Origin: Gemmatimonadota bacterium
GTDB taxonomy: Bacteria > Gemmatimonadota > Gemmatimonadetes > Gemmatimonadales > Gemmatimonadaceae
Assembly (NCBI GenBank): GCA_021324775.1
Contig: JAJPIM010000045.1
Coordinates: forward strand, 248,001 to 312,000
Direction: 5' to 3'
Length of the DNA stretch: 64,000 nt
The notes beneath the pieces are model-generated. The model had not been told where the DNA came from and searched no databases. It saw nothing but the letters and a program-made list of their open reading frames with translations. Every line of letters starts with the position of its first letter. Position 1 is the first letter of the stretch. Positions 1 to 8,577 of this stretch are shown here, in pieces. Position numbers and translations under genes: made by a program.

Positions 1-1398
1 CGGATCGTACGTGAAGCCGTCCGGCTTGTCCGAGCCGGGAGCCTTGGGCGTCAGCACGCCGTCGCCGGACATGGTGTTCGCCTTGCCGTCGCTGGCCAGG
101 TAGAACGAGAGCGGCTCCGCGCCACGGGGCGGCCAGGTGTCGGACGACTGCCAGGTGTTGGAACCCATCGTGAAGTAGCGAACATGCGGCAGCGTGTCCA
201 GCAGCCCGTTCTTGTCGCCCTTCAGGAAATGGTCGAACCACCCGTAGGTGAGGGCGTCGTAGTCGTAGCGCGCATCGCCCACGCTCCGCTCGCCGACGAC
301 CGTGTTCTCGGTCGCCCGCTTGTACTGGCAGTGCAGTGTGGGCGCGATGATCGCGTACTGATCCTTCGAGGTGGACGTCTGCCGCACGTGGTTGAACAGC
401 GCCAGGTTGGGACCGACTGAGACGTCGTACCAGGTCATGAAGTACAGGCCCGGCATGTTGATCGTGGTGTTGTCGTGGTACAACCCGCCCCGGTACCACG
501 CCGAATCGTCCGGCGTCCGCTGGATCATGCGCCCGCCAGTGGCCACCGGCATCGAGTCGGCGAAGATGCCGCGCGGCGCGTCGACGGCCTTCATGATGTC
601 CTGCTCCGGCAGGTGCTTGAATGCCTCCAGCCAGTCCACGTGCGGCATCTGGGCCGCCAGGTCGAACATCCGGGACTCGCGAACCAGGTCGTCCTGCGAC
701 GTATTCGCCGCGAACTGCGGACGGACCTGATTCTGCTCACCGTAGAGCCAGTCGATGAACAGCATCTGCACCGCGCCGCCGCGGTACCAGTTGCCCTGCT
801 CGTAGTAAGGCTTGACCCGGCCTACGCCCGCGCCGAAGCTCTCGGGAATGATCGTCGCCAGCCCCGGCGGTGACATGGCGGCGACCGCCATCTGCCATTC
901 GGCGGTCGATGAGCACCCGATGAGCCCGACCTTCCCGTTCGCCCACGACTGCGAGCTCACCCACTTGATCATGTCGTAGCCGTCGGTGGTCGGCGGCCCC
1001 AGAATGTCGTAGTTGCCTTCAGAGAAGAAGTGCCCGCGCTCGTTCTGGCCGACGTACGCATACCCGCGCTTGACCGCATCGAGGATCGAGGTCATGTCAC
1101 TCGGCGCGTTGTTGCGGACATCCCAGAAATTGAAGTTGTACGGCGTCCGAACGAAGATGATCGGCACCGGTCCCGACGCGCTTTTCGGACGGTAGATGTC
1201 GGTGGCCAGGCGCACGCCATCGCGCATCGGCACCATCACCTTCCGGTCGATCACGGCGACCGACTCCAGCTCCTTCTCGACGGCGAACCGCTGGGCGATG
1301 CCCGCGGAGTCGAGCAGGCGCTGCTGCGCGGCCACCGGCTGCGCGGCGGCCACGACCCCCGCCGCGGCAACGGCCAGGCGGCGGACTAGGCGATCCAT
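1..1398 (-). CDS. CocE/NonD-family serine hydrolase, secreted (partial)
   Basis: The gene starts at ATG 1398 and runs off the left edge, so the C-terminus is missing. The N-terminus is a signal peptide with a hydrophobic Ala/Val core ending in AQPVAAQ, so an extracytoplasmic enzyme is likely. The body reads as an X-Pro dipeptidyl peptidase S15/CocE-type alpha/beta hydrolase: it has [16 protein letters not shown], the family entry motif, then a nucleophile elbow [11 protein letters not shown] in place of the usual GxSYxG, and the downstream [15 protein letters not shown] segment of the family. Such enzymes hydrolyse esters or peptides; the substrate cannot be read here. It follows the 1.6-6.2 kb operon in the same direction but is separated by a hairpin. 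Confidence 0.85.
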   Translation of the reverse strand, partial: MDRLVRRLAVAAAGVVAAAQPVAAQQRLLDSAGIAQRFAVEKELESVAVIDRKVMVPMRDGVRLATDIYRPKSASGPVPIIFVRTPYNFNFWDVRNNAPSDMTSILDAVKRGYAYVGQNERGHFFSEGNYDILGPPTTDGYDMIKWVSSQSWANGKVGLIGCSSTAEWQMAVAAMSPPGLATIIPESFGAGVGRVKPYYEQGNWYRGGAVQMLFIDWLYGEQNQVRPQFAANTSQDDLVRESRMFDLAAQMPHVDWLEAFKHLPEQDIMKAVDAPRGIFADSMPVATGGRMIQRTPDDSAWYRGGLYHDNTTINMPGLYFMTWYDVSVGPNLALFNHVRQTSTSKDQYAIIAPTLHCQYKRATENTVVGERSVGDARYDYDALTYGWFDHFLKGDKNGLLDTLPHVRYFTMGSNTWQSSDTWPPRGAEPLSFYLASDGKANTMSGDGVLTPKAPGSDKPDGFTYDP

Positions 1399-1433
1399 GT
1401 GACTCTCTCCCATACTGAAGCAACGGATACGAG

Positions 1434-1458
1434 CGCACGCCGGCGGCCCCGGCGTGCG
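1434..1458. terminator. hairpin, possible terminator
   Basis: Perfect 10-bp inverted repeat (CGCACGCCGG / CCGGCGTGCG) with a 5-base loop, between the small membrane protein gene (ends 1576) and the CocE-type gene (starts 1398). There is no clear U-run on either strand, so it may be a terminator without a tract, or an operator. Confidence 0.4.
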
Positions 1459-1575
1459 GCGCCATTATGGCACCCGGAACTACGCGGCGCTAGCGGCTCG
1501 CGCTGCGATGGCCGCGTTGCTCGGGGGCGATCCGCCACTGCCAGAGTGAGAGGCAGTCCCGATTCCCGGGACACT

Positions 1576-1788
1576 TTACTCGACGCCGCCCCGGCGCTTC
1601 CGCGCGTGCTCTGCCGCGTGCCGCGCCCGTCCCTCCGCCGACGCGGCGTTGCCTGCCGCTTCGACCCGATGCAAGCGCCGCCGGACGACGATGTACCCCA
1701 CCACGACGCACACGGCGATCGCCGCCCATACGAACCAGAGCCAGTTGCCACGCACCAGATCTCCCACGCTCACCGACGCTCCGATCAT
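1576..1788 (-). CDS. small single-pass membrane protein
   Basis: A 70-residue protein with one clear transmembrane helix (about residues 15-37) followed by an Arg/His/Ala-rich, probably cytoplasmic tail. Its ATG overlaps the stop of the preceding NAD(P)-binding protein gene by four bases (ATGA), which argues that it is translated as the last gene of the molybdenum-hydroxylase operon. I do not recognise a family. It could anchor or assist the enzyme complex, but that rests only on position. Confidence 0.6.
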   Translation of the reverse strand: MIGASVSVGDLVRGNWLWFVWAAIAVCVVVGYIVVRRRLHRVEAAGNAASAEGRARHAAEHARKRRGGVE

Positions 1789-2462
1789 CGCGCACGCTCC
1801 TTCGCCAATTGCTCGATCTCCGGCGACTCGATGATCGGCCGGTCGTACCCGCTGAGCGCTACCACGATCATCGCGCGCCCCACGTTCACGGTTGTCGTCG
1901 TGAACCGCGGCGCCAGCCGCCGCAACAGCGGATACAGCGGCGCCAGCACGCTATACATGGCCTGATAGATCGCCGTCTTGGACCGGACGCCCTTGAGCGG
2001 CAAGATGAAGCCGGGCCGGAACATATACGCCGCCTTGAACGGTAGCCGCAGGAGGGCGTTCTCGGTCTGCCCCTTGACCCGCGCCCACATCCGGCTCCCC
2101 CGCTCCGTGCTGTCCGTTCCCGCCCCGGACACGTAGCAGAACGTCATCGCCGGGTTCGCCGCCACCATCGTCCCGGCCACCCCGAGTGTCAGGTCGTACG
2201 TCACCTGCCGGTACCGTTCCTCGCTCATCCCGGCCGACGAGACGCCAAGGCAGAAAAAACACGCGCCGCACGTGGCGAACTCGGATTGGATCGGCCCAAG
2301 GTCCGCGAAGTTCTCGACCAGGATCTCCCGCAGCTTGGGCGCCGTGATGCCCACCGGGCGCCGGCCGGCGACCAGCACCGAAGCGATGCGCGCATCCTCC
2401 AGGCACTCCAGCAGGACGCCGGACCCGACCATCCCCGTTGCACCGAAGATGACGACGTTCAT
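1785..2462 (-). CDS. NAD(P)-binding epimerase-like protein
   Basis: About 225 residues. It begins with MNVVIFGATGMVGSGVL, a Rossmann GxTGxxG dinucleotide-binding loop, and resembles the short NAD(P)H-binding NmrA/HIM1-like epimerase group (YVSGAGTDS... and MFRPGFI segments). I chose ATG 2462 because it forms an ATGA overlap with the stop of the upstream Mo-subunit gene and because the Rossmann strand starts there; longer upstream starts only read through the Mo-subunit gene. Fourth gene of a five-gene operon. The substrate is unknown; a role in processing the oxidised product or in redox sensing is possible. Confidence 0.75.
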   Translation of the reverse strand: MNVVIFGATGMVGSGVLLECLEDARIASVLVAGRRPVGITAPKLREILVENFADLGPIQSEFATCGACFFCLGVSSAGMSEERYRQVTYDLTLGVAGTMVAANPAMTFCYVSGAGTDSTERGSRMWARVKGQTENALLRLPFKAAYMFRPGFILPLKGVRSKTAIYQAMYSVLAPLYPLLRRLAPRFTTTTVNVGRAMIVVALSGYDRPIIESPEIEQLAKERAR

Positions 2463-4585
2463 GTGGCGAGCAGAGCCTCTATGCGGATGGGAAAGTCGCG
2501 GACACGCCGGCCGGTGGCGTGAAAGACGGCGTTGGCGATCGCCGGCGCCGTCCCCACGATCGCGATCTCGCCCAGCCCCTTCACACCCAGCGGATTCACG
2601 TGCGGATCCGACTCCTCGACGAACGCGACATCGAGCGAGGCGACATCCAGATTGACCGGCACGAGATAATCCGCGAGCGATGCGTTGACGGTCCGCCCGT
2701 CCCGTGCATCGACGACGGTCTGCTCCAGGAGCGCCATCCCGATGCCGCCGACCATTCCACCAATGCACTGGCTGCGGGCCAGCCGCGGGTTGATGATCCG
2801 GCCCGCCGCATACGCCCCGGACGCGCGCCGCACCCGCACCACGCACAGATCCGGATCGACCGCCACTTCCACGAACACGGCGCCGAACGCGTGCATGGAA
2901 TACTGCCGCTGCTCTTCCCCGCGCGCGCTCGACGCCTCGGCAACGATCGGGACGCCGCCCCGGCGGGCGATGATGTCGCGATAGTTGGTCCCGCCGGCCT
3001 GTCCGCGTGCCACGAGACACGCGGCCTGCACGGCCGATCCGACCGACGCCATGGTCATCGATCCGCCGTGGGGTGGTGTCGCCGGAAAATCCGACCGCCC
3101 GAGAGAGAAGCGTACGTCCGCCGGGGCGAGACCGAGCGTGTCGGCGGCGACCTGCGTCATGGAGGTGTACGTGCCGGGCCCCATGTCACTGGCGGCAGCC
3201 TCCACTTCGGCCGTTCCGTCGGCCAGGATCCGCACCCGCGCCTTCGCCAGCCCCCGCGATGCCGGATAGGTCGCCGCCGACATGCCCCACCCGATAAGCA
3301 TCCGCCCATCCCGCATCGAGCGAGGACGCGCATCTCGCTGTGCCCACCCGAACCGCTCGGCACCGAGCGTATAACACTCGCACATCGAGCGTGAGGAGAA
3401 CGGGAGGCCGCTCTGCTCATTCACCGCCGGTTCGTTGCGACGCCGCAGCTCGATCGGGTCCAGGCCGAGTGCAACGGCCAGTTCGTCCATCGCGCATTCC
3501 AGCGCCAGGACGCCGCTCGCTTCGCCCGGCCCTCGCATGTACGTGGGCGTGCTGCTATCGACCGGTACCAGCCGGTAGCTGGTCCGCACGTTCGGGCACG
3601 CATAGAGATACGTCGACGGCGTGGTGACGGCCTCGATATGCTCCTCGTAGCGCGACGTCTCGGCGGTCACGTCGTGGACCAGCGCCGAAAGCCGTCCATC
3701 GGACCCTGCTGCCAGGGTTACGCGCTGCACGGTGCGCGGCCGGTATCCAGTCGTATAGAACATCTGGCGGCGCGACAGAACGAGCTTGACCGGCCGGCCG
3801 ACATGGCGCGCGGCGAGCGCCGCCACGGTCACGTGCGGCCATGTCCGAAGTGATGTCCCGAACGCGCCACCGATGAACGGGCACACCACGAGCACGTGAC
3901 TCTCCGGCAGCCCGAATATCGCCGCGATCTCGGCGGCTTCGTTCACCACAAACTGGCTCTTGCTCCAGAGCGTCAGATGATCGCCATCCCATGACGCCAC
4001 CGCCGCGTGTGGCTCCATCGGATTGTGATGCTCCCGCGCGATGACATAGCTCGCATCGACCCGGATCGCGTCCGCTGCAACTGCTGCGGGGTCGCCGCGG
4101 ATGCTGTCGGCGAGAATTCGCCCGCTTCCCTTCCTCGCCGCCTCCGGTACGATCGCCGATGCGCCCGGCGCGTCCATGCGCGTCGCCGGCGACTCGGCTG
4201 CATAGCTGACGCGGACGGCGGCCGCGGCGTGCTCCGCGGCATCCAGCGTCGTTGCGATCGCTACGGCGACCGGCTGGCCAAAAAATCTGATCTGATCGTC
4301 CTGGAGGACATGGAGTCGCTCGCCCGCGGCCGGATCGACGAACCCGCGGTGGTCGTGATACGGCAGGCGCGGTGCGTTGTGGTGCGTGAGGATCGCGATC
4401 ACGCCGCCAAGCCGCGTCGCGGCGCTCGCGTCGATCGCCACGATCCGGCCCAATCCAGCCGAGCTCGAAACCATCACGGCGTACACCTGGCCGGGTTGGT
4501 TGAACTCGGCCGCGTAGCGGGCCGCGCCCGTCACCTTGCTCCGTCCGTCGACACGCGACAGCGCGGTACCAATCGACGGCGCCAT
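2459..4585 (-). CDS. molybdenum hydroxylase, Mo-binding subunit (PaoC-like)
   Basis: About 708 residues, the large subunit of a xanthine dehydrogenase/aldehyde oxidase-type enzyme that binds the molybdopterin cofactor and carries the active site. N-terminal region (1-130) is the Ald_Xan_dh a/b hammerhead; later come FIGGAFGTSL (Mo-pterin loop), YMRGPGEASGV, and near the C-terminus GVKGLGEIAIVG containing the catalytic Glu, followed by NAVFHATGRRVRDFPIR. The start at 4585 overlaps the FAD-subunit stop (ATGA). Together with the next two genes it forms a three-subunit enzyme of the PaoABC type, which oxidises aldehydes or N-heterocycles with water as oxygen donor. No Tat signal is visible, so it is probably cytoplasmic. 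Confidence 0.92.
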   Translation of the reverse strand: MAPSIGTALSRVDGRSKVTGAARYAAEFNQPGQVYAVMVSSSAGLGRIVAIDASAATRLGGVIAILTHHNAPRLPYHDHRGFVDPAAGERLHVLQDDQIRFFGQPVAVAIATTLDAAEHAAAAVRVSYAAESPATRMDAPGASAIVPEAARKGSGRILADSIRGDPAAVAADAIRVDASYVIAREHHNPMEPHAAVASWDGDHLTLWSKSQFVVNEAAEIAAIFGLPESHVLVVCPFIGGAFGTSLRTWPHVTVAALAARHVGRPVKLVLSRRQMFYTTGYRPRTVQRVTLAAGSDGRLSALVHDVTAETSRYEEHIEAVTTPSTYLYACPNVRTSYRLVPVDSSTPTYMRGPGEASGVLALECAMDELAVALGLDPIELRRRNEPAVNEQSGLPFSSRSMCECYTLGAERFGWAQRDARPRSMRDGRMLIGWGMSAATYPASRGLAKARVRILADGTAEVEAAASDMGPGTYTSMTQVAADTLGLAPADVRFSLGRSDFPATPPHGGSMTMASVGSAVQAACLVARGQAGGTNYRDIIARRGGVPIVAEASSARGEEQRQYSMHAFGAVFVEVAVDPDLCVVRVRRASGAYAAGRIINPRLARSQCIGGMVGGIGMALLEQTVVDARDGRTVNASLADYLVPVNLDVASLDVAFVEESDPHVNPLGVKGLGEIAIVGTAPAIANAVFHATGRRVRDFPIRIEALLAT

Positions 4586-5574
4586 CAGACACCGCCCTCC
4601 GGGCCGCTGGCGGCCATCTCGAGGGCGCGTATTATCGTGCGGCGCAGCAATTCGACCTTGAAGGCGTTGCCGGACAGCGGACGTGCACCGGCGATCGCGA
4701 GACCGGCGGCTGCCTCCCAGGCCGGTTGGCCGGGTGATTGTCCCACCAGCGCCTCCTCGGAAACGCGGAACCGCCATGGTCTGGTCCCCACGCCGCCCGC
4801 GGCCAGTCGCGCGGCGCGGACGATGCCCCCACTCAGGTACAGCGCGGCCGCCACGGAGACCACGGCGAACTCATAGGACGCCCGATCGCGGACCTTGAGG
4901 TATCGCGCGCGCCGCCCGTACCGTCCGTGCGGTACGTGGACTTCCACGATCAACTCGCCGCGCTCGAGGGCGTGCTCCAGATGCGGAGTCTCACCCGGAA
5001 GCCGGTACAGATCCTCGACAGATATCCGCCGCTCCCCGGCCGGGCCCCGCAGCGCGACCGTCGCATCGAGCGCGACCAACGCGACGGCCAGGTCCGACGG
5101 GTGAGTGGCCACGCAGTGCGCACTCGTCCCGAAGAGCGCATGGCCGGTGTTGACGCCGTCGATGGCCGAGCATCCGGAGCCGGGCGTTCGCTTGTTGCAC
5201 GGAGCATCCAGCGTCCGGAAGTACGGGCACCGCACGCGCTGGAGCAGGTTGCCTCCGATCGACGCCATGTTGCGGATCTGCGGCGACGCACCTTCTATCA
5301 ACGCTTCGGCGATCAGAGGCTGCGAGCCGAGGACGGCCGGATGCGCCGCGACGTCGGACATCCGGGCCAGCGCGCCGATGACGAGCGCGTCGTCCTGCAG
5401 CCGGACGGCCCGAAGCGGCAGACCATTGATGTCGATCAGCCGCTGCGGCTGCTCGACTTCCTCCCGCATGAGATCGATGAGCGTGGTTCCGCCAGCGACA
5501 TATCGCCCACCTGCCGCGGCGCCGTCGATCGCCGCCGGTTCGTTGTCCACCGCGACGTAGGAAAAGGGATGCAC
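4585..5574 (-). CDS. molybdenum hydroxylase, FAD subunit (PaoB-like, extra Fe-S)
   Basis: About 329 residues, the FAD-binding medium subunit. The pyrophosphate loop GGTTLIDLM lies near residue 30 and SIGGNLLQ near residue 110. Next to it is RCPYFR...CNKR.PGSGC plus a later HCVATHP: this four-Cys pattern is known from E. coli PaoB, where it binds an additional [4Fe-4S] cluster. The start is a GTG at 5574, two bases after the stop of the 2Fe-2S gene; longer upstream readings run into that gene. It passes electrons from the 2Fe-2S subunit to FAD. Confidence 0.9.
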   Translation of the reverse strand: MHPFSYVAVDNEPAAIDGAAAGGRYVAGGTTLIDLMREEVEQPQRLIDINGLPLRAVRLQDDALVIGALARMSDVAAHPAVLGSQPLIAEALIEGASPQIRNMASIGGNLLQRVRCPYFRTLDAPCNKRTPGSGCSAIDGVNTGHALFGTSAHCVATHPSDLAVALVALDATVALRGPAGERRISVEDLYRLPGETPHLEHALERGELIVEVHVPHGRYGRRARYLKVRDRASYEFAVVSVAAALYLSGGIVRAARLAAGGVGTRPWRFRVSEEALVGQSPGQPAWEAAAGLAIAGARPLSGNAFKVELLRRTIIRALEMAASGPEGGV

Positions 5575-5576
5575 CG

Positions 5577-6170
5577 TCAGCCCGCGCGCGCCGCCTGATC
5601 GACGGCGGCCACGATGCCGGGATACGCCCCGCACCGGCAGATGTTGCCACTCATCCACGCACGGATCTCATCCAGCGAGCCAGCGTGCCCCTCCGCGATG
5701 CACGCGACCCCGGAGATGATCTGCCCAGGCGTGCAGTACCCGCACTGGAACGCGTCGTGCTCGATGAACGCCGCCTGCAGCGGGTGGAGCGTGTCGCCAT
5801 CCGCGAGCCCCTCGATGGTCGTGATCCGGGTGCCCTGTTGCATCACAGCAAGCGTGAGACACGAGTTGATTCGCCGGCCGTCCACCAGCACTGTGCATGC
5901 TCCGCAGGCGCCCTGATTGCACCCCTTCTTTGTCCCCGTCATGTGCAGGTGCTCACGCAACGCGTCGAGCAGCGACGTGCGGGGGTCCAGGTCGAGCCGG
6001 TGCAACCGTCCGTTGACGGTCAGCCCGACGGAGACCGCCAGTGGCGCTGGATTCGCCACCCCAGCGGCCACCGGGACCCGGCTGTCGCGGACTCCGTTGG
6101 AGGCATTGAGGAATCGTAATCGCGGTCCCACCATTGGGGGGATGGGTGAGTCTGTCGCCAACCCGCACAC
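5577..6170 (-). CDS. molybdenum hydroxylase, 2Fe-2S subunit (PaoA-like)
   Basis: Up to 197 residues; ATG 6134 is an alternative start. It has the plant-type ferredoxin motif CNQGACGAC and a further Cys in NSCLTL, and the C-terminal [2Fe-2S]-binding domain with CGYCTPGQ and CRCGAYPG, so both clusters typical of the family are present. First gene of the operon 6170-1576. The N-terminal extension shows no twin-arginine motif. The promoter must lie in the short divergent gap with the LMF-like gene, where I saw no convincing box. Confidence 0.92.
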   Translation of the reverse strand: MCGLATDSPIPPMVGPRLRFLNASNGVRDSRVPVAAGVANPAPLAVSVGLTVNGRLHRLDLDPRTSLLDALREHLHMTGTKKGCNQGACGACTVLVDGRRINSCLTLAVMQQGTRITTIEGLADGDTLHPLQAAFIEHDAFQCGYCTPGQIISGVACIAEGHAGSLDEIRAWMSGNICRCGAYPGIVAAVDQAARAG

Positions 6171-6217
6171 GCATCACATTGTTCCAGCGCGTACGCGCGC
6201 CACCGGTCGGCGCCGCC

Positions 6218-7867
6218 ATGCCGCAGACGATGGGACCGGTCGCCACGAGGGCCCGATCCATTCCGAGTGCTACTGGATTACGGGAGCCTGTTTCGCCCTG
6301 GCGCCTGACGGCTCCGGCCTTCGGCATGCTCTGGCCGCGATGGCTTTTTCTCCGCGCGCTCGGAGTCATCTTCGGATCGGCGTTCTACTCGTTGCACTTC
6401 CAGATCCGCGGCCTGATCGGTCCGGCAGGGATCGAACCTGCGGATGCCTATCTCGCCGCGCTCGCCGCCGCCATCCCGCGGACGACCCGCATCTGGACCG
6501 CGCCGACGCTCTTCTGGTGGTCGGCGACCGACGGGGCGCTCATGGTGGTCGTGGGCGCGGGATTGGTGGCGGCGGCGCTGCTCGCGATCAACGTGTGGCC
6601 GCGCGTGACGGCGGCGGTGTGCACGGTTCTCTTCCTGTCCTGTGTCGTCGCGCTCCAGACGTTCTCGTCGTATCAGTCCGACGGGATGCTGCTTCAGGCG
6701 GGGGTCGCGGCCGTGCTGCTCGCGCCGCGCGGCTTGCGGCCGGGGTTGGGTGAGTGGTCGCCACCATCGTGGGCGAGCGTGTGGCTGCTGCGATGGGAGT
6801 GGTTCTCGATCTACTTCGGGTCAGGCGTGGTCAAACTGTGGTTCCGCGATCCCCAGTGGCGCACGCTTACGGCGATGGATCACTACTACGAGAACAGCCC
6901 GCTGCCCTCCTGGGTCGGATGGTACGCGCAGCAACTCCCGCACTCGGTCCACGCCGCGACCGCGTTCCTCACGCTGTTCGCGGAGCTGGTGACACCCTGG
7001 GTACTCCTGGCTCCCCGGCGGCCCCGGATCGCGGTCGCCGTCGCGCTGACCGCCTTTCAGATCGGGATCATCGCGACCGCGAACTACGCGTTTCTCAACT
7101 ATCTCGTGCTCGCCCTCGGCGTATTCCTGGTTGACGACCTGGCGCTCACCGGACTCGCCCGGCGCGTTTGGCACCCGCGGCGTAGGGTCGCGGCAACTGC
7201 TGCGCAACCGCCAGCCGCCGAGCCGCGGCTGGCCAGAGTGGTTCGGCCCGGCGGGTACGGTCGCTGGATCGGCCCCACAAGCACCGTCGTTCTCCTCGCG
7301 ACGGTCTACCTCTCGGCTTCGTCCTTCCTCGCCGACAAGCTGCCCGATGCGATGACCGCGCCGGCGCGGTATGCCGAGGCGTTTCGTTTTGCCAACTCGT
7401 ACGGCTTGTTCGCCGTGATGACGACGGCCGAATACGAGATCGAGTTCCAGGGGACGCGGGACGACAGCGTCTGGGTCGCGTATCCGTTCCGCTACAAGCC
7501 ACAGGATCCGTTCGCTGCGCCGGGGCTCTACGCTCCCTATCAGCCACGATTCGAATGGAATCTCTGGTTCGCGTCGCCCGGTCCATGGTACGAGAGCCCG
7601 TGGGTCGTCACAACGGAGGCCCGTCTCCTGCAAGACGACCCGCAAGTGCTGGCACTCTTCGCCGGGAATCCGTTCGCGACGTCTCCGCCACGCGCCGTCC
7701 GCACCGTACTCTGGCGGTACTGGTTCACCGATGCTGCGACCCGGCGGCGGACTGGCCGCTGGTGGAACCGGGACTTGCTTGGAGTATTCGCAGGGACGGT
7801 GAATCGGGGCACCGACGGTTCCGTGCAGTTCATGCCGGCCTCGGTGCCTCCGGAATCCGCCCGATGA
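6218..7867 (+). CDS. lipase maturation factor-like membrane protein
   Basis: About 549 residues from ATG 6218 (an upstream start at 6134 would overlap the divergent 2Fe-2S gene). Several transmembrane helices fill roughly residues 30-330, and the early signature GLIGPAGIEPADAYL followed by SYQSDGMLLQAG, FGSGVVKL and LPSWVGWYAQQLP is typical of the LMF1/LMF2 family. The C-terminal soluble part (WVAYPFRYKPQDP... ending in WYRD-like WNRDLLGVF) matches the family too. In animals LMF1 helps fold lipases in the ER; bacterial members have unknown function. Confidence 0.85.
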   Translation: MPQTMGPVATRARSIPSATGLREPVSPWRLTAPAFGMLWPRWLFLRALGVIFGSAFYSLHFQIRGLIGPAGIEPADAYLAALAAAIPRTTRIWTAPTLFWWSATDGALMVVVGAGLVAAALLAINVWPRVTAAVCTVLFLSCVVALQTFSSYQSDGMLLQAGVAAVLLAPRGLRPGLGEWSPPSWASVWLLRWEWFSIYFGSGVVKLWFRDPQWRTLTAMDHYYENSPLPSWVGWYAQQLPHSVHAATAFLTLFAELVTPWVLLAPRRPRIAVAVALTAFQIGIIATANYAFLNYLVLALGVFLVDDLALTGLARRVWHPRRRVAATAAQPPAAEPRLARVVRPGGYGRWIGPTSTVVLLATVYLSASSFLADKLPDAMTAPARYAEAFRFANSYGLFAVMTTAEYEIEFQGTRDDSVWVAYPFRYKPQDPFAAPGLYAPYQPRFEWNLWFASPGPWYESPWVVTTEARLLQDDPQVLALFAGNPFATSPPRAVRTVLWRYWFTDAATRRRTGRWWNRDLLGVFAGTVNRGTDGSVQFMPASVPPESAR

Positions 7868-8265
7868 CCTGGCGGCCGCGGACTAGCCTGATGAGCGGTA
7901 AGGCTGGATCGGCTCTTGCTCGCCGTGTTCCACCTTGCGATCATGCTGAGTGCCATTTTCGTCCCTTGTGGCCGGTCGATCATCGTCCTTCGCCAGATGC
8001 TCATAAGGACCACGCCAGCTGATTCACCACCGGGCCGCATACCATAGAGCAGAGCCGGATCCAGAGTCGCATCCGGAGGACTCGTACCCGGAGAGTCTTT
8101 TGCCGGGTGGCCTGCGCCCGGGAACGGCGTTTGCGACGATTGTTCTGGACCGTCACGCTCGCGCCGGCGACGAGCCGTTCACGGGTGCCGTTAGTGCAGC
8201 GCAAAGAGTGCCATTCGCCGGGACATCGCCATACCTCGATTCCACCGCTCTCGCCTGAGGCCGAC
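7868..8265. other. intergenic, 398 bases
   Basis: Between the LMF-like gene and the small hypothetical gene on the same strand. It has short open frames only, none with a ribosome-binding site or recognisable product. It presumably contains the promoter of the 8266 gene; I see no repeat or strong hairpin. Confidence 0.4.
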
Positions 8266-8541
8266 ATGCCCACGCCCCACCTGAACGGCAAGCACGAGAC
8301 CACCCTCCGCACGATCTTCCAGCATCCCGTTTCTCACAACCTTGATTGGCGCCAAGTCGTCCGGTTGCTGTCGGCGCTCGGTACCGTCGACGAACGACCT
8401 GATGGCAGGCTGACTGCACGTATCAACGACCAAGAGGCGGTCCTTCATCGCCCGCGGCGTAAGGACCTGAACAACGTCGACGAAGTCATGCAGATCCGGC
8501 ACTTTCTCGAGCGCGCCGGTGTGAGCCCGCCGCCAGCGTAA
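8266..8541 (+). CDS. small conserved hypothetical protein
   Basis: A 91-residue protein with HNLDWRQVVRLLSALG near residue 25 and VLHRPRRKDLNNVDEVMQIR towards the end. Short proteins of this pattern (a basic helical segment followed by a strand pair and HRP) recur as stand-alone genes in several phyla and are annotated as hypothetical; I recall no function. ATG 8266 was chosen because upstream sequence in the frame is Arg-rich, non-protein-like. It is convergent with the TonB receptor gene; only 36 bases separate the stops. Confidence 0.65.
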   Translation: MPTPHLNGKHETTLRTIFQHPVSHNLDWRQVVRLLSALGTVDERPDGRLTARINDQEAVLHRPRRKDLNNVDEVMQIRHFLERAGVSPPPA

Positions 8542-8577
8542 CCTCGATGGGGCGTGCCGGCGCCGCCACCGGCCTGA

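Noticed and set aside
2462-3020. Longer N-terminus for the NAD(P)-binding protein (411 residues)
   Set aside because: The extra part is a shifted reading of the Mo-subunit gene; the Rossmann strand begins at ATG 2462 with an ATGA overlap.
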